From assembly GCA_964482585.1 (NCBI GenBank), contig CAYZYO010000024.1, positions 1-21,993 of the forward strand: a DNA stretch of 21,993 nucleotides. The letters are read 5' to 3'. This DNA is from CAYZYO01 sp964482585. Lineage in GTDB: Bacteria > Bacillota > Syntrophomonadia > Syntrophomonadales > Syntrophomonadaceae. The notes under the pieces were generated by a model. It made no database searches. It was not told where the DNA came from and saw only the letters and a program-made list of their open reading frames with translations. Every line of letters starts with the position of its first letter. The stretch's first letter is position 1. The position numbers were made by a program, and so were the translations under genes. Positions 14,268-21,990 of this stretch are shown here, piece after piece.

Positions 14268-16880
14268 ATGGCAAAAAGAAAGCTAATGCTCATAGATGGA
14301 AACAGCCTTTTGTATCGAGCTTTTTATGCGCTGCCATTACTGCATACTAGTGATGGAGTATATACCAATGGAGTTTATGGTTTCTTAACTATGTATAACC
14401 GGATAACTGCTCAAGAAGATCCAACTCATATAATAGTAGCTTTTGATAAGAGCAGAAAAACCTTTCGTACCGCTATCTATGAAGAATACAAAGCAAATCG
14501 CTTAGCTCCGCCGGATGAGCTGCAGGGACAGTTTCAGCTGCTGCGGGATGTCTTAAAGGCGTTAAACTTACCTTATATTGAAAAAGAAGGATTTGAGGCT
14601 GATGATATCATAGGAACGATAAGCCAGAAGGCAGAGCAGGAAGGCCTGGAAACGGTTATTGTTACCGGTGATAATGATGCTCTGCAGCTGGTATCTGATA
14701 AAGTTAAAGTGATGTTGACCAAAAAGGGAATTACTGAAACCGAGGTATTTACTCCAGCTAATGTAAAAGAAAAATGGGAAGTAGATCCTCAAAAAATGAT
14801 TGAAATAAAAGCTCTTATGGGAGATGCATCAGACAACATACCCGGTGTACCTGGAGTAGGGCCAAAAACCGCAATTAAATTGATTAAGCAGTTTGGCCGG
14901 CTGGAAGACCTGTATGAAAATTGTGATCAGGTAAAAGGTAAAAAACTTGTAGAGAGATTAGTAGAAAATAGAGATAAAGCGTTTCTCAGCAGGAAACTGG
15001 CTGCTATTATTAGGGATATTGATTTAGGATTCTCGCTAGAAGATTTCTTAGTAAAAGAACCGGACTATCCGAGTCTTTTAAAGATTTACCAGCGACTGGA
15101 ATTTAAAAACTTTATTAATGCGGTTAAAGAAGCCCTATTACCAGAGCCTGACACTGCAGAAGATGATATTATAATAAATAGTCTGGAGTCAAAAGAGGAT
15201 ATCCAGAATTTTATTAATACAATTGAACCTTCTGTTGCCCTGGCTATGTATATTAAAGCTGATTATCATCATCCGATGTGGGCGAGATTACAGGAAATGT
15301 ATTTTGCAGTACGCAAACAGGTATATACTATCAATATGGATAAAGAACCTCATAATAAACTGGAATGGATTAAACCCTTATTGGAATCCCCAACCTATAA
15401 AAAGTATATCCATAATACCAAGTTCGCCCAGGTACTTCTAATGCGCGAAGGGATAGATTTAAATGGTATAATTGGTGATACTTTGCTTTTAGAATATGTA
15501 AATGATCCATCATTTTCGGGAGAGGAATTAAATGATGGAATTTTCAAGTATTTGAACCTGAACATTGACAAAGATAAACCTGCCCTTATGGTATCAAAAA
15601 TCGAACAGCTCTATTCTGTCTTACAGACTCAGATTACCCCTGAATTACAAACTCTATTAGATGATGTTGAACTACCGGTTTCTATTGTTCTTGCCCATAT
15701 GGAGTATTCTGGGGTAAAGGTTAAAAGGGAAACACTAGCAGCTATAGCCGGTGAACTATTTACCCGGATAAAACAAGATGAGGATAAAATATATGAATTA
15801 GCCGGAGAAGAATTCAATATTAATTCTCCCAAGCAGCTGGGTATAATACTATTTGAAGGTCTGGGATTAAGAGTAATAAAAAAGACCAAAACCGGGTATT
15901 CAACCGGGGCAGAGGTCTTAGAAGAACTCTATTCTGATCATGAAATAATACCGTATATACTTGAATATCGCCAGCTTTCTAAGCTAAAATCAACCTATGT
16001 AGATGCCCTGCAGGAATTAATTCACCCGGAAACTCAAAGAATCCATACTATTTTTAAACAGGCTCAGACTACTACCGGAAGGCTTTCCAGTGTTGAACCT
16101 AATTTACAGAATATACCGGTAAAAATGGAAGAGGGTAGAAGAATACGCAAGGCATTTACAACCGCAAATGAAGAAACAGTATTAATGGCTGCAGATTACT
16201 CACAGATTGATCTACGCTCTTTAGCTCATATCAGTGGAGATCAAAATCTGATAGAAACCTTTCAAAAAGACATAGATATTCATACACGTACGGCTTCGGA
16301 AATATTTAAGGTTCCCTTAAACCAGGTGGATACGGAATTACGGAGAAAGGCTAAAGCGGTTAATTTTGGTATAATCTATGGGATCAGTGATTTTGGATTG
16401 GCAAGGGATACCGGAGTTAGTCGTACAGAAGCGCGGATATATATAGATAATTACCTGGATGCTTATCCAGGAGTGTGTCAGTACATGATTGATATAGTGG
16501 AATATGGGAAGAAATACGGGTATGTTGAGACTATATTAAAAAGAAGAAGATATCTACCTGATTTAAACGCTAAAAACAAAATGGTGCAGTCATTTGCCCG
16601 GCGCATGGCTCTAAATACTCCAGTACAGGGAACATCTGCTGATATTATAAAACTGGCGATGATTATGGTATTTAGAGAACTGGACTCCAGGCAATTAAAA
16701 TCAAGACTTCTGCTTCAGGTTCATGATGAGCTATTACTCGAAGTACCAGAAAGTGAACTAACCGAGGTGGCAGCAATTTTGAAAAGTAGTATGGAAAATG
16801 CCTACTGCCTTAAAGTTCCCCTGGTAGTCTCTCTAAAAACAGGCCCCAACTGGTATGATTTGCAGGAGTTTAACCCATAA
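14268..16880 (+). CDS. polA: DNA polymerase I
   Basis: The 870-residue repair and Okazaki-fragment-processing polymerase is full length. The 5'-nuclease domain (1-290) has LIDGNSLLYRAF with Asp10, GFEADDIIGTI, TGDNDALQLV and the helix-hairpin-helix GDASDNIPGVPGVGPKTA. The middle exonuclease-like domain (about 300-460) lacks the DxE motif and the C-terminal Tyr/Asp motif, so 3'-5' proofreading is predicted absent, as in Bacillus PolA. The polymerase domain has motif A, DYSQIDLRSLAH (Asp643), motif B, RRKAKAVNFGIIYG, and motif C, QVHDELLLEVPE (Asp820, Glu821). Unusual: motif A has Asp648 where E. coli Glu710, the steric-gate residue, is normally Glu. SD AAGGATGG precedes the ATG. It begins the conserved polA-mutM-ytaF-coaE cluster. 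Confidence 0.97.
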   Translation: MAKRKLMLIDGNSLLYRAFYALPLLHTSDGVYTNGVYGFLTMYNRITAQEDPTHIIVAFDKSRKTFRTAIYEEYKANRLAPPDELQGQFQLLRDVLKALNLPYIEKEGFEADDIIGTISQKAEQEGLETVIVTGDNDALQLVSDKVKVMLTKKGITETEVFTPANVKEKWEVDPQKMIEIKALMGDASDNIPGVPGVGPKTAIKLIKQFGRLEDLYENCDQVKGKKLVERLVENRDKAFLSRKLAAIIRDIDLGFSLEDFLVKEPDYPSLLKIYQRLEFKNFINAVKEALLPEPDTAEDDIIINSLESKEDIQNFINTIEPSVALAMYIKADYHHPMWARLQEMYFAVRKQVYTINMDKEPHNKLEWIKPLLESPTYKKYIHNTKFAQVLLMREGIDLNGIIGDTLLLEYVNDPSFSGEELNDGIFKYLNLNIDKDKPALMVSKIEQLYSVLQTQITPELQTLLDDVELPVSIVLAHMEYSGVKVKRETLAAIAGELFTRIKQDEDKIYELAGEEFNINSPKQLGIILFEGLGLRVIKKTKTGYSTGAEVLEELYSDHEIIPYILEYRQLSKLKSTYVDALQELIHPETQRIHTIFKQAQTTTGRLSSVEPNLQNIPVKMEEGRRIRKAFTTANEETVLMAADYSQIDLRSLAHISGDQNLIETFQKDIDIHTRTASEIFKVPLNQVDTELRRKAKAVNFGIIYGISDFGLARDTGVSRTEARIYIDNYLDAYPGVCQYMIDIVEYGKKYGYVETILKRRRYLPDLNAKNKMVQSFARRMALNTPVQGTSADIIKLAMIMVFRELDSRQLKSRLLLQVHDELLLEVPESELTEVAAILKSSMENAYCLKVPLVVSLKTGPNWYDLQEFNP

Positions 16881-16917
16881 TTGTGTCTAATAGATTATTA
16901 TGAAAGGCGGTTAGGTT

Positions 16918-17721
16918 ATGCCTGAATTGCCGGAAGTTGAAACAATAAAACGTTCGCTGCAATCAATTACTAAAACCAGGATTAAGGATTTAAAGGTTAA
17001 TAGATATGATATTATCCGGCAAAAAGACTATGAACCTGAAGATCTCTATGGGCAATATATTGCTGATGTATCCCGCCGGGGCAAATACCTAATTATTAGT
17101 ACAGGAAATGACCTTAACCTTGTTTTTCATATGGGAATGAGTGGCCGTCTTTATATATCAAAAGATATTTCAATAATGGAAAACCATGTGCATATAATTA
17201 TTAATCTAGATAATAAAGAAAACCTAATATTTCAGGATCCACGCCGTTTTGGCGGAATTTGGCTGGTACAAAATATTGATTCATTCTTTGGCACCCTGGG
17301 AAAAGAACCACTGGGAAAAGATTTTACTAATGATTACCTGTTTAAAATCACCAGGAATCGGAAGACCGCGATCAAAAACCTCATTTTAAAGCAGGAACTG
17401 GTATGTGGAATAGGTAACATTTATGCTGATGAAGCCTTATTTGAAGCCGGCATAAGACCGGAAAGGCCAGCTAATAGTCTATCAATGGATGAAATACAGA
17501 ATCTGCGTTCTGCAATAAGAAGTGTGCTAAAAAAAAGTGTTAACAAACGGGGTACAACTTTCAGGGATTACAGGGATGGCTATAACCAGGTTGGCAGCTT
17601 TCAGAATTACTTACAGGTCTATGGAAGGGTTAACCAGATATGTCCTCGATGCGGGGAAACTATTAAAAAAACCAAAGTAGGGGGAAGAAGCAGCCACTAC
17701 TGTGAAAACTGCCAGAATTAG
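16918..17721 (+). CDS. mutM: Formamidopyrimidine-DNA glycosylase (Fpg/MutM)
   Basis: The 267-residue base-excision enzyme removes 8-oxoguanine and formamidopyrimidines and cleaves the abasic site. The N-terminus MPELPEVETIKR provides the catalytic Pro2 and Glu3 after removal of Met. The conserved lysine is Lys56 in SRRGKYLI. QDPRRFGG (106-113) and CGIGNIYADEALF (163-175) are family signatures. The C-terminal zinc finger uses Cys242, Cys245, Cys262 and Cys265, and Arg257 lies in its hairpin. The ATG must be the start because Pro2 is catalytic. It lies 37 bp after polA and so is probably in its operon. Confidence 0.97.
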   Translation: MPELPEVETIKRSLQSITKTRIKDLKVNRYDIIRQKDYEPEDLYGQYIADVSRRGKYLIISTGNDLNLVFHMGMSGRLYISKDISIMENHVHIIINLDNKENLIFQDPRRFGGIWLVQNIDSFFGTLGKEPLGKDFTNDYLFKITRNRKTAIKNLILKQELVCGIGNIYADEALFEAGIRPERPANSLSMDEIQNLRSAIRSVLKKSVNKRGTTFRDYRDGYNQVGSFQNYLQVYGRVNQICPRCGETIKKTKVGGRSSHYCENCQN

Positions 17722-17769
17722 CCCGGATTCATACAATCCTCCCCGGGAACACTTTATTACCTCTGTCAT

Positions 17770-17795
17770 ATAGTAGGTATATATATATTTACTAT
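17770..17795 (+). promoter_or_regulatory. 26-bp dyad just upstream of the ytaF ribosome-binding site
   Basis: All 13 positions of each half are complementary if two G-T positions (17776/17789 and 17777/17788) are allowed: ATAGTAGGTATAT and ATATATTTACTAT-type halves. It ends 5 bp before the SD AGAGGTGG. It could be an operator or promoter element; its AT-rich centre also contains TATATATA. Confidence 0.45.
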
Positions 17796-17812
17796 CAATA
17801 GAGGTGGCTTAA

Positions 17813-18448
17813 GTGGAATTAGCAGCAATGTTTTTATTTGCTCTGGCTGTAAGTGCAGATGGGTTTGCGGCAGGAGTAGCTTACGGAATTAATAAGATTA
17901 AGATCCCCATGGTATCGCTTATAGTAATTGCATCCGCATCTGCTTTCGCGGTTACAGTTTCTATGATTTGCGGAAAAGGATTATTAATGATAATACCAGA
18001 TTATTTATCATCCAGTATTGGAGCTTTTATACTTATTGCAATTGGACTATATTTTCTTCTTCGTGCCGGTCAAGATAAGATAAAAAAAATAGAAGTAAAT
18101 GGGGATGAACCTCTGGCAACCTTAAATCTAAATTCTTTGGGAATAATTATTCAGATACTGAAAAAACCTTCAACTGCTGATTTTGATCATTCAGGAGAAA
18201 TAAGTACTAAAGAAGCCTTTTTCCTCGGCTTGGCACTTGCATTAGATGCTTTAGGTGCCGGTATTGGAATTGCGATGGCCGGTTTTGATATTTTATTTAC
18301 TGCTATAAGTGTAGGTCTGTTAAAATTTATATTGATTAATGGCGGGATTTTTATGGGTTCAATAGTAAAAAATGGATATATAAAGACCACATCTTCAGTT
18401 ATTCCAGGTATAATATTTATTGCCATCGGTATTTTTGAATTAATATAG
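17813..18448 (+). CDS. ytaF: Sporulation membrane protein YtaF (MntP-related)
   Basis: The 211-residue polytopic membrane protein is built as two related halves of three helices, each starting with a similar motif: ALAVSADGFAAGVAYG (10-25) and ALALDALGAGIGIAM (141-155). This is the organisation of the MntP/YtaF family. In the cytoplasmic linker, DFDHSGEISTKE (123-134) matches a canonical EF-hand loop (Asp1, Asp3, Ser5, Gly6, Ile8, Glu12). Family members are linked to sporulation or manganese efflux; the exact substrate is unknown. The start is GTG at 17813 with SD AGAGGTGG 5-6 nt upstream. The order polA-mutM-ytaF-coaE is the same as in B. subtilis. Confidence 0.88.
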   Translation: MELAAMFLFALAVSADGFAAGVAYGINKIKIPMVSLIVIASASAFAVTVSMICGKGLLMIIPDYLSSSIGAFILIAIGLYFLLRAGQDKIKKIEVNGDEPLATLNLNSLGIIIQILKKPSTADFDHSGEISTKEAFFLGLALALDALGAGIGIAMAGFDILFTAISVGLLKFILINGGIFMGSIVKNGYIKTTSSVIPGIIFIAIGIFELI

Positions 18449-18467
18449 AAGTTGGTGATATGTTTTA

Positions 18468-19070
18468 ATGAAAATAATTGGTTTAACTGGTGGTATAGCC
18501 AGTGGAAAGAGTACTGTTGCCCGGGCACTTCGAAACCAGGGGGCAGTTATTATTAATGCTGATAAAATAGGCCATGAGGTAATTGAACCAGGCAAACCTG
18601 CCTGGAAAGAAATAGTATCTTTTTTTGGCTCTCGAGTTTTAAATAAAGACCAACAGATCAACCGGGTTGAACTAGGTAAAATAGTATTTGATAATTTAGA
18701 ATATCTAAAAAAATTGAATAGTATAACCCATCCTCGTATTATTGAAGCCTTTAAAGAGGCCCTGCGCACTATAAGAAGGAGGGATCCAGGTGCGGTTATC
18801 GTAATGGAAATCCCTCTGCTCTTCGAGGTTAATATGCAAGAATTCTGTGATGAAATCTGGGTGGTTTGGGTAGATAGAGAAACTCAGATTAACCGGCTAA
18901 TGAAAAGGGATGGGCTTACCCGGGATCATGCCATTAAGCGGATAGATGCGCAGATGTCACTTGATGAAAAGGCTCGCCGCGCTGATATTATTATTGACAA
19001 TACCAAAAGTATAGAAGAAACTGTAAACACAACAACCAGATTTTTCAAAGAAATATTCACAAATACTTAA
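18468..19070 (+). CDS. coaE: Dephospho-CoA kinase
   Basis: The 200-residue product catalyses the last step of coenzyme A synthesis: ATP-dependent phosphorylation of dephospho-CoA. The Walker A motif GLTGGIASGKSTVARAL is at 5-21. NADKIGHEVIEPG (31-43) contains the conserved Asp of the family. ITHPRIIEAF (about 85-94), EIPLLFE (about 112-118) and the lid region with RDGLTRDHAIKRIDAQM follow as expected. SD-like GGTGAT precedes the ATG; an earlier ATG at 18460 stops after two codons. It is 19 bp after ytaF and in its operon. A CoA-ester-based metabolism would rely heavily on this gene. Confidence 0.96.
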   Translation: MKIIGLTGGIASGKSTVARALRNQGAVIINADKIGHEVIEPGKPAWKEIVSFFGSRVLNKDQQINRVELGKIVFDNLEYLKKLNSITHPRIIEAFKEALRTIRRRDPGAVIVMEIPLLFEVNMQEFCDEIWVVWVDRETQINRLMKRDGLTRDHAIKRIDAQMSLDEKARRADIIIDNTKSIEETVNTTTRFFKEIFTNT

Positions 19071-19112
19071 GTATTATATAATAAGCAAATTATTTAGCCG
19101 GGGGTTAACAAG

Positions 19113-19673
19113 TTGATTAATTATAAAAAGCGTATTTCTATAGTAATGTGGATTAGCATTCTACTTTTCGTAGTAGTAGTCCTTACTTTTCCTAAATGGA
19201 TAACCATGTTTTATCCACAACCGCACCGGGATATAGTATATTCTGTTGCCTACGAGTACAAAGTAGATCCTAATCTAGTATTTGCAATAATCCGGGCAGA
19301 AAGCAAATTTCAGACAGGAGCTGAGTCCAAGGCAGGTGCCAAAGGCCTTATGCAGATTATGCCAGATACTGCTAACTGGATAGCTGAGCAACAGGGAATT
19401 AAAGATTTCAACCCTGATAGTCTCGTTAATCCAGAAGTGAATATTCATTTTGGCTGTTGGTATTTGAATAATCTTAATAAAGAATTTGAAGACAACCAAC
19501 CATTGGTTATAGCAGCGTATAATGCGGGGCGAGGGCATGTGAGACAATGGCTTATTAATGATGTGTGGAACGGAGATGAAAAAGAGTTAGAAAAAATACC
19601 GTTTACGGAAACAGCACAGTATGTAAATAATGTTCTTAAAAACTATGAAGCCTATAAAGCTATTTATAACTAA
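19113..19673 (+). CDS. Membrane-anchored lytic transglycosylase (Slt/GH23 family)
   Basis: The 186-residue product cleaves peptidoglycan glycan strands with formation of 1,6-anhydromuramic ends. Residues 8-28 (SIVMWISILLFVVVVLTF) form an N-terminal membrane anchor, leaving the catalytic domain outside. AIIRAESKFQTGAESKAGAKGLMQI carries the catalytic Glu63 and the GLMQIMP motif. AAYNAGRGHVRQWL (134-147) and IPFTETAQYVNNVLKNYEAY (162-181) are the other standard blocks of the family. The start is TTG at 19113, about 9 nt after a GGGGG run that can act as SD; this is the only start that keeps the membrane anchor. It follows coaE by 42 bp and may end the polA-coaE transcript. Roles in wall turnover or spore formation are both possible. 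Confidence 0.92.
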   Translation: MINYKKRISIVMWISILLFVVVVLTFPKWITMFYPQPHRDIVYSVAYEYKVDPNLVFAIIRAESKFQTGAESKAGAKGLMQIMPDTANWIAEQQGIKDFNPDSLVNPEVNIHFGCWYLNNLNKEFEDNQPLVIAAYNAGRGHVRQWLINDVWNGDEKELEKIPFTETAQYVNNVLKNYEAYKAIYN

Positions 19674-19707
19674 GTGTATAGTTTTTCTCCAATACCGGGT
19701 CTTAGAT

Positions 19708-19844
19708 GAGGATTTTACATAATAGCTATCTTACATTATTAGAGCGCTTGTATCCGGTTTAACTGTCATCCTGGGGTGATACCAAAGGAGCTAAAGATAC
19801 TTCGCTAAAGCTCAGAACATGTTTTTGAATTAGGCAAAACTCTC
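19708..19844 (+). repeat. Short interspersed element with terminal inverted repeats, copy B
   Basis: The left end, GAGGATTTTACATAATAGCT (19708-19727), and right end, GAATTAGGCAAAACTCTC (19827-19844), are imperfect inverted repeats. The core contains TGTCATCCTGGGG (19764-19776), AAAGGAGCTAAAGATACTTC and GCTCAGAACATG, which is a degenerate palindrome. It shares ends and core with copies A and C. It fills most of the gap after the transglycosylase gene. Confidence 0.6.
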
Positions 19845-19873
19845 AAATAACTATAGATTAAAAAAAAACAGCT

Positions 19874-19977
19874 AACACCTATTATTATTATGTAAAAATA
19901 AGTAATAAAAGGAATATTGTTACCAGGTGTTTAATATACTGCTCTAGAGAAGTCCATGTAGGGGGGGCAGTTTTTTT
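19874..19977 (+). promoter_or_regulatory. Leader with intrinsic-terminator-like hairpin abutting the start codon of the binding-protein gene
   Basis: A distal pairing AACACCT (19874-19880) with AGGTGTT (19925-19931) encloses 44 nt. It is followed by a hairpin, ACTGCTCT (19938-19945) with GGGGCAGT (19964-19971), with two G-U pairs. A run of seven T (19971-19977) follows, and the next base is the A of the start codon. The G7 run (19961-19967) is both part of the stem and the only SD-like sequence. It may act as an attenuator or translation switch. Confidence 0.5.
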
Positions 19978-21600
19978 ATGTATTTAACACCGAAAAGAGT
20001 AGCTTTAGGTGGTGGATTAATAGGGCTAATAATCCTTATATGTTGTGTTGTGTCTAGTTATAACAAAGCACTTTATGTAGCTAATCTTGATACCCGACCG
20101 TTAAATGTTGGTTTAGTAGGGATCATAGAGTCGCTGGAACCGGCAGTAGTTGCAACTGGTGAAGAACAACTCATTGCATCGGCACTTTACGAAGGATTAG
20201 TGTTAAATGATAGTGATTCTGGAACTATAAAACCTGCTATTGCCAGTGATTGGAGATTCTCCAATGATGGCAAAAGTTTGATCATAAACCTGAAAAACGG
20301 GGTAAAATTTTGTAATGGGAAAATAGTAAATGCTAAAGATGTAAAAGCTTCCTGGGAAAAGAGCTTATCTACCAGCAAGGATTACGAAAAAGTTTCCCTG
20401 TTTTTATCTATTGTGGGCAGCAGTGAATTTTTAGAGGGAAAGACGACTGATATATCTGGAATAATTGTAGTAAATGATAAAACATTAAAAATCAATTTCT
20501 ACCAGCCAAACGCTGCTTTTATATATATGCTGAACAATCCGATATTTTGGGTATATGACTGCGAAGATAAAACAACTCCTGCTCCTGGAACCGGGCCATA
20601 TGTTTTAAAAGAAAATAAGGATAATAAAGAATTCATTCTTTCCAGAAATGATAAATATCGTCGCGGCTTGCCACGGGTTACAGCCATAAAAATTAACCTG
20701 TTCAGGGATGTTAATAGGGCCTTTGATGAATATAAAGCTGGTAAATTAGATTATCTGGATACAGTACCAATAGAAAAAATTAAAGACATCAGGAATAACG
20801 AACAGTATAAGAAATTATTTATAGAAAAACCGCTTCTATCAATTTATGCAATAGGTTTTAATGTAAATAAGGAGCCCTTTGTGGGTAACTATCATCTGCG
20901 CCGAGCACTTAATTATGCGATTGACCGCAGTGCTATTATAGAAAACGTAATGGGTCATTCATATAGAGCAATTAAAGGAGCAGTACCATTAGGTGTAACC
21001 GGCTACAATAGAGAGATGCCTGGCTATACCTACAATCCTCAAAAAGCCGCCGACCTACTTAAAGAAGCCGGGTATCCCCTGGGCGAAGGCCTTAAACCCC
21101 TGACAATTGTGTATAACAATAATGAAGGCCATCGTATGGTACTTCAATCTATATCTGAACAATTAGCTCAACTAGGAATAGAAGTACAGCTTACACCAAT
21201 GGAATGGGATTATTACCAAGGGGAACTAAAAAAGATGAATTTCATGTGTTATAGAATAGGATGGAGTGCGGATTATCCTGATACTGACAGTTTCCTTTAT
21301 AGTTTATTTCACAGCTCAAATATAGGTATTAGTAATTTTTCAGGTTATACTAACCAGCAGGTTGATAAAATACTGGATGCTTCCAGAGAAGAAACTAAAA
21401 GCCAACAGGAAAGGATCAAACTAATGAACCGGGCCGAGGAAATCATAGTTGATGATGCACCGTATTTATGGTTATTCCAAAAGAACGCGGCTAAACTAAT
21501 AGGCAAACAGGTAAATTCCTTAAATATTAACAATATGGGGATGGTAGACTGGTACAGTATTGAGCTATTAAAGCCTTCATCAGAAGGCAGTAAACTTTAA
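19978..21600 (+). CDS. Peptide/oligopeptide ABC transporter substrate-binding protein (family 5), orphan
   Basis: The 540-residue product belongs to the family 5 extracellular solute-binding proteins (OppA/DppA type). Residues about 9-28 (VALGGGLIGLIILICCVVSS) form a hydrophobic N-terminal segment. The Cys pair follows I-L-I rather than the small residue a lipobox needs, so it is probably an uncleaved anchor. Family blocks include EEQLIASALYEGLV (about 61-74), DGKSLIINLKNGVKFCNG, AKDVKASWEKSL, RRALNYAIDRSAIIENVMG and YNPQKAADLLKEAGYPLGEG. The C-terminal lobe has the usual WSADYPDTDSFLYSLFHSSN. Binding of a peptide or other ligand is predicted. No permease or ATPase gene follows; the next gene is a tRNA, so it must use a transporter encoded elsewhere or act as a sensor. 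The start ATG directly follows a T7 tract. Confidence 0.92.
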   Translation: MYLTPKRVALGGGLIGLIILICCVVSSYNKALYVANLDTRPLNVGLVGIIESLEPAVVATGEEQLIASALYEGLVLNDSDSGTIKPAIASDWRFSNDGKSLIINLKNGVKFCNGKIVNAKDVKASWEKSLSTSKDYEKVSLFLSIVGSSEFLEGKTTDISGIIVVNDKTLKINFYQPNAAFIYMLNNPIFWVYDCEDKTTPAPGTGPYVLKENKDNKEFILSRNDKYRRGLPRVTAIKINLFRDVNRAFDEYKAGKLDYLDTVPIEKIKDIRNNEQYKKLFIEKPLLSIYAIGFNVNKEPFVGNYHLRRALNYAIDRSAIIENVMGHSYRAIKGAVPLGVTGYNREMPGYTYNPQKAADLLKEAGYPLGEGLKPLTIVYNNNEGHRMVLQSISEQLAQLGIEVQLTPMEWDYYQGELKKMNFMCYRIGWSADYPDTDSFLYSLFHSSNIGISNFSGYTNQQVDKILDASREETKSQQERIKLMNRAEEIIVDDAPYLWLFQKNAAKLIGKQVNSLNINNMGMVDWYSIELLKPSSEGSKL

Positions 21601-21604
21601 AGAT

Positions 21605-21674
21605 AATCAATACTATTCCCAGAAATAGTTGATTGTATAGTATTAAATAAAAACCCCTGGAGGGTTATTTTAGC
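21605..21674 (+). terminator. Tandem hairpins after the binding-protein gene
   Basis: AATCAA and CTATT (21605-21617, split by TA) pair with AATAGTTGATT (21624-21634). Further on, AACCC (21652-21656) pairs with GGGTT (21662-21666) around CTGGA and is followed by ATTTTAG. The second hairpin is short but well placed to be the terminator, 50 bp past the stop. Confidence 0.55.
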
Positions 21675-21712
21675 CCCGAAATATCTTGACGTGCTCTGGC
21701 TCAGGAGATTGA

Positions 21713-21742
21713 TTGACATAAATATTATAACTATTGTATAAT
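21713..21742 (+). promoter_or_regulatory. Consensus sigma-A promoter of tRNA-Leu(GAG)
   Basis: Perfect TTGACA (21713-21718) and TATAAT (21737-21742) are separated by 18 bp. The predicted start near 21750 is about 155 nt before the tRNA, an unusually long leader that contains repeat copy C. No better promoter lies between the repeat and the tRNA. Confidence 0.8.
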
Positions 21743-21772
21743 ACCTCTTGTCAGGATACCTATCTGATAAAT

Positions 21773-21876
21773 GAGATTTTGCATAATTAGCTTTTTTTAT
21801 CATTAGTATTATCATCCTGAGTCAAAACCGAAGGATCCTGGTATTTTTCGATAGGATTTGAATTACGCAAAACTCT
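21773..21876 (+). repeat. Short interspersed element with terminal inverted repeats, copy C
   Basis: This is the best-preserved copy. The left end, GAGATTTTGCATAATTAG (21773-21790), and right end, GAATTACGCAAAACTCT (21860-21876), share AATTAxGCAAAA in inverted orientation. The core has ATCATCCTGAG (21811-21821) and ACCGAAGGATCC, the motifs also seen in copies A and B. It lies between a consensus promoter and the tRNA-Leu(GAG) gene. Confidence 0.65.
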
Positions 21877-21905
21877 AAAAGTAAATATTTCTAATAATTG
21901 ATTAT

Positions 21906-21990
21906 GTCGGAGTGGTGGAACAGGCAGACACGTACGTTTGAGGGGCGTATGCTTTGCGGCGTGGGGGTTCAAGTCCCCCCTCCGACACCA
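21906..21990 (+). tRNA. tRNA-Leu (anticodon GAG)
   Basis: Acceptor GTCGGAG pairs with CTCCGAC, followed by ACCA with an encoded CCA. The anticodon stem TACGT/GCGTA encloses loop TTGAGGG with anticodon GAG (21940-21942), which reads CUC and CUU. There is a class II variable arm and a T-arm GGGGG-TTCAAGT-CCCCC. Length is 85 nt with CCA; the window ends 3 bases later. Confidence 0.96.

Noticed and set aside
19674..19977. Known metabolite riboswitch in the leader of the binding-protein gene
   Set aside because: None of the conserved cores I know (for example SAM, TPP, lysine, glycine, c-di-GMP) is recognisable, so only an unnamed regulatory leader is reported.
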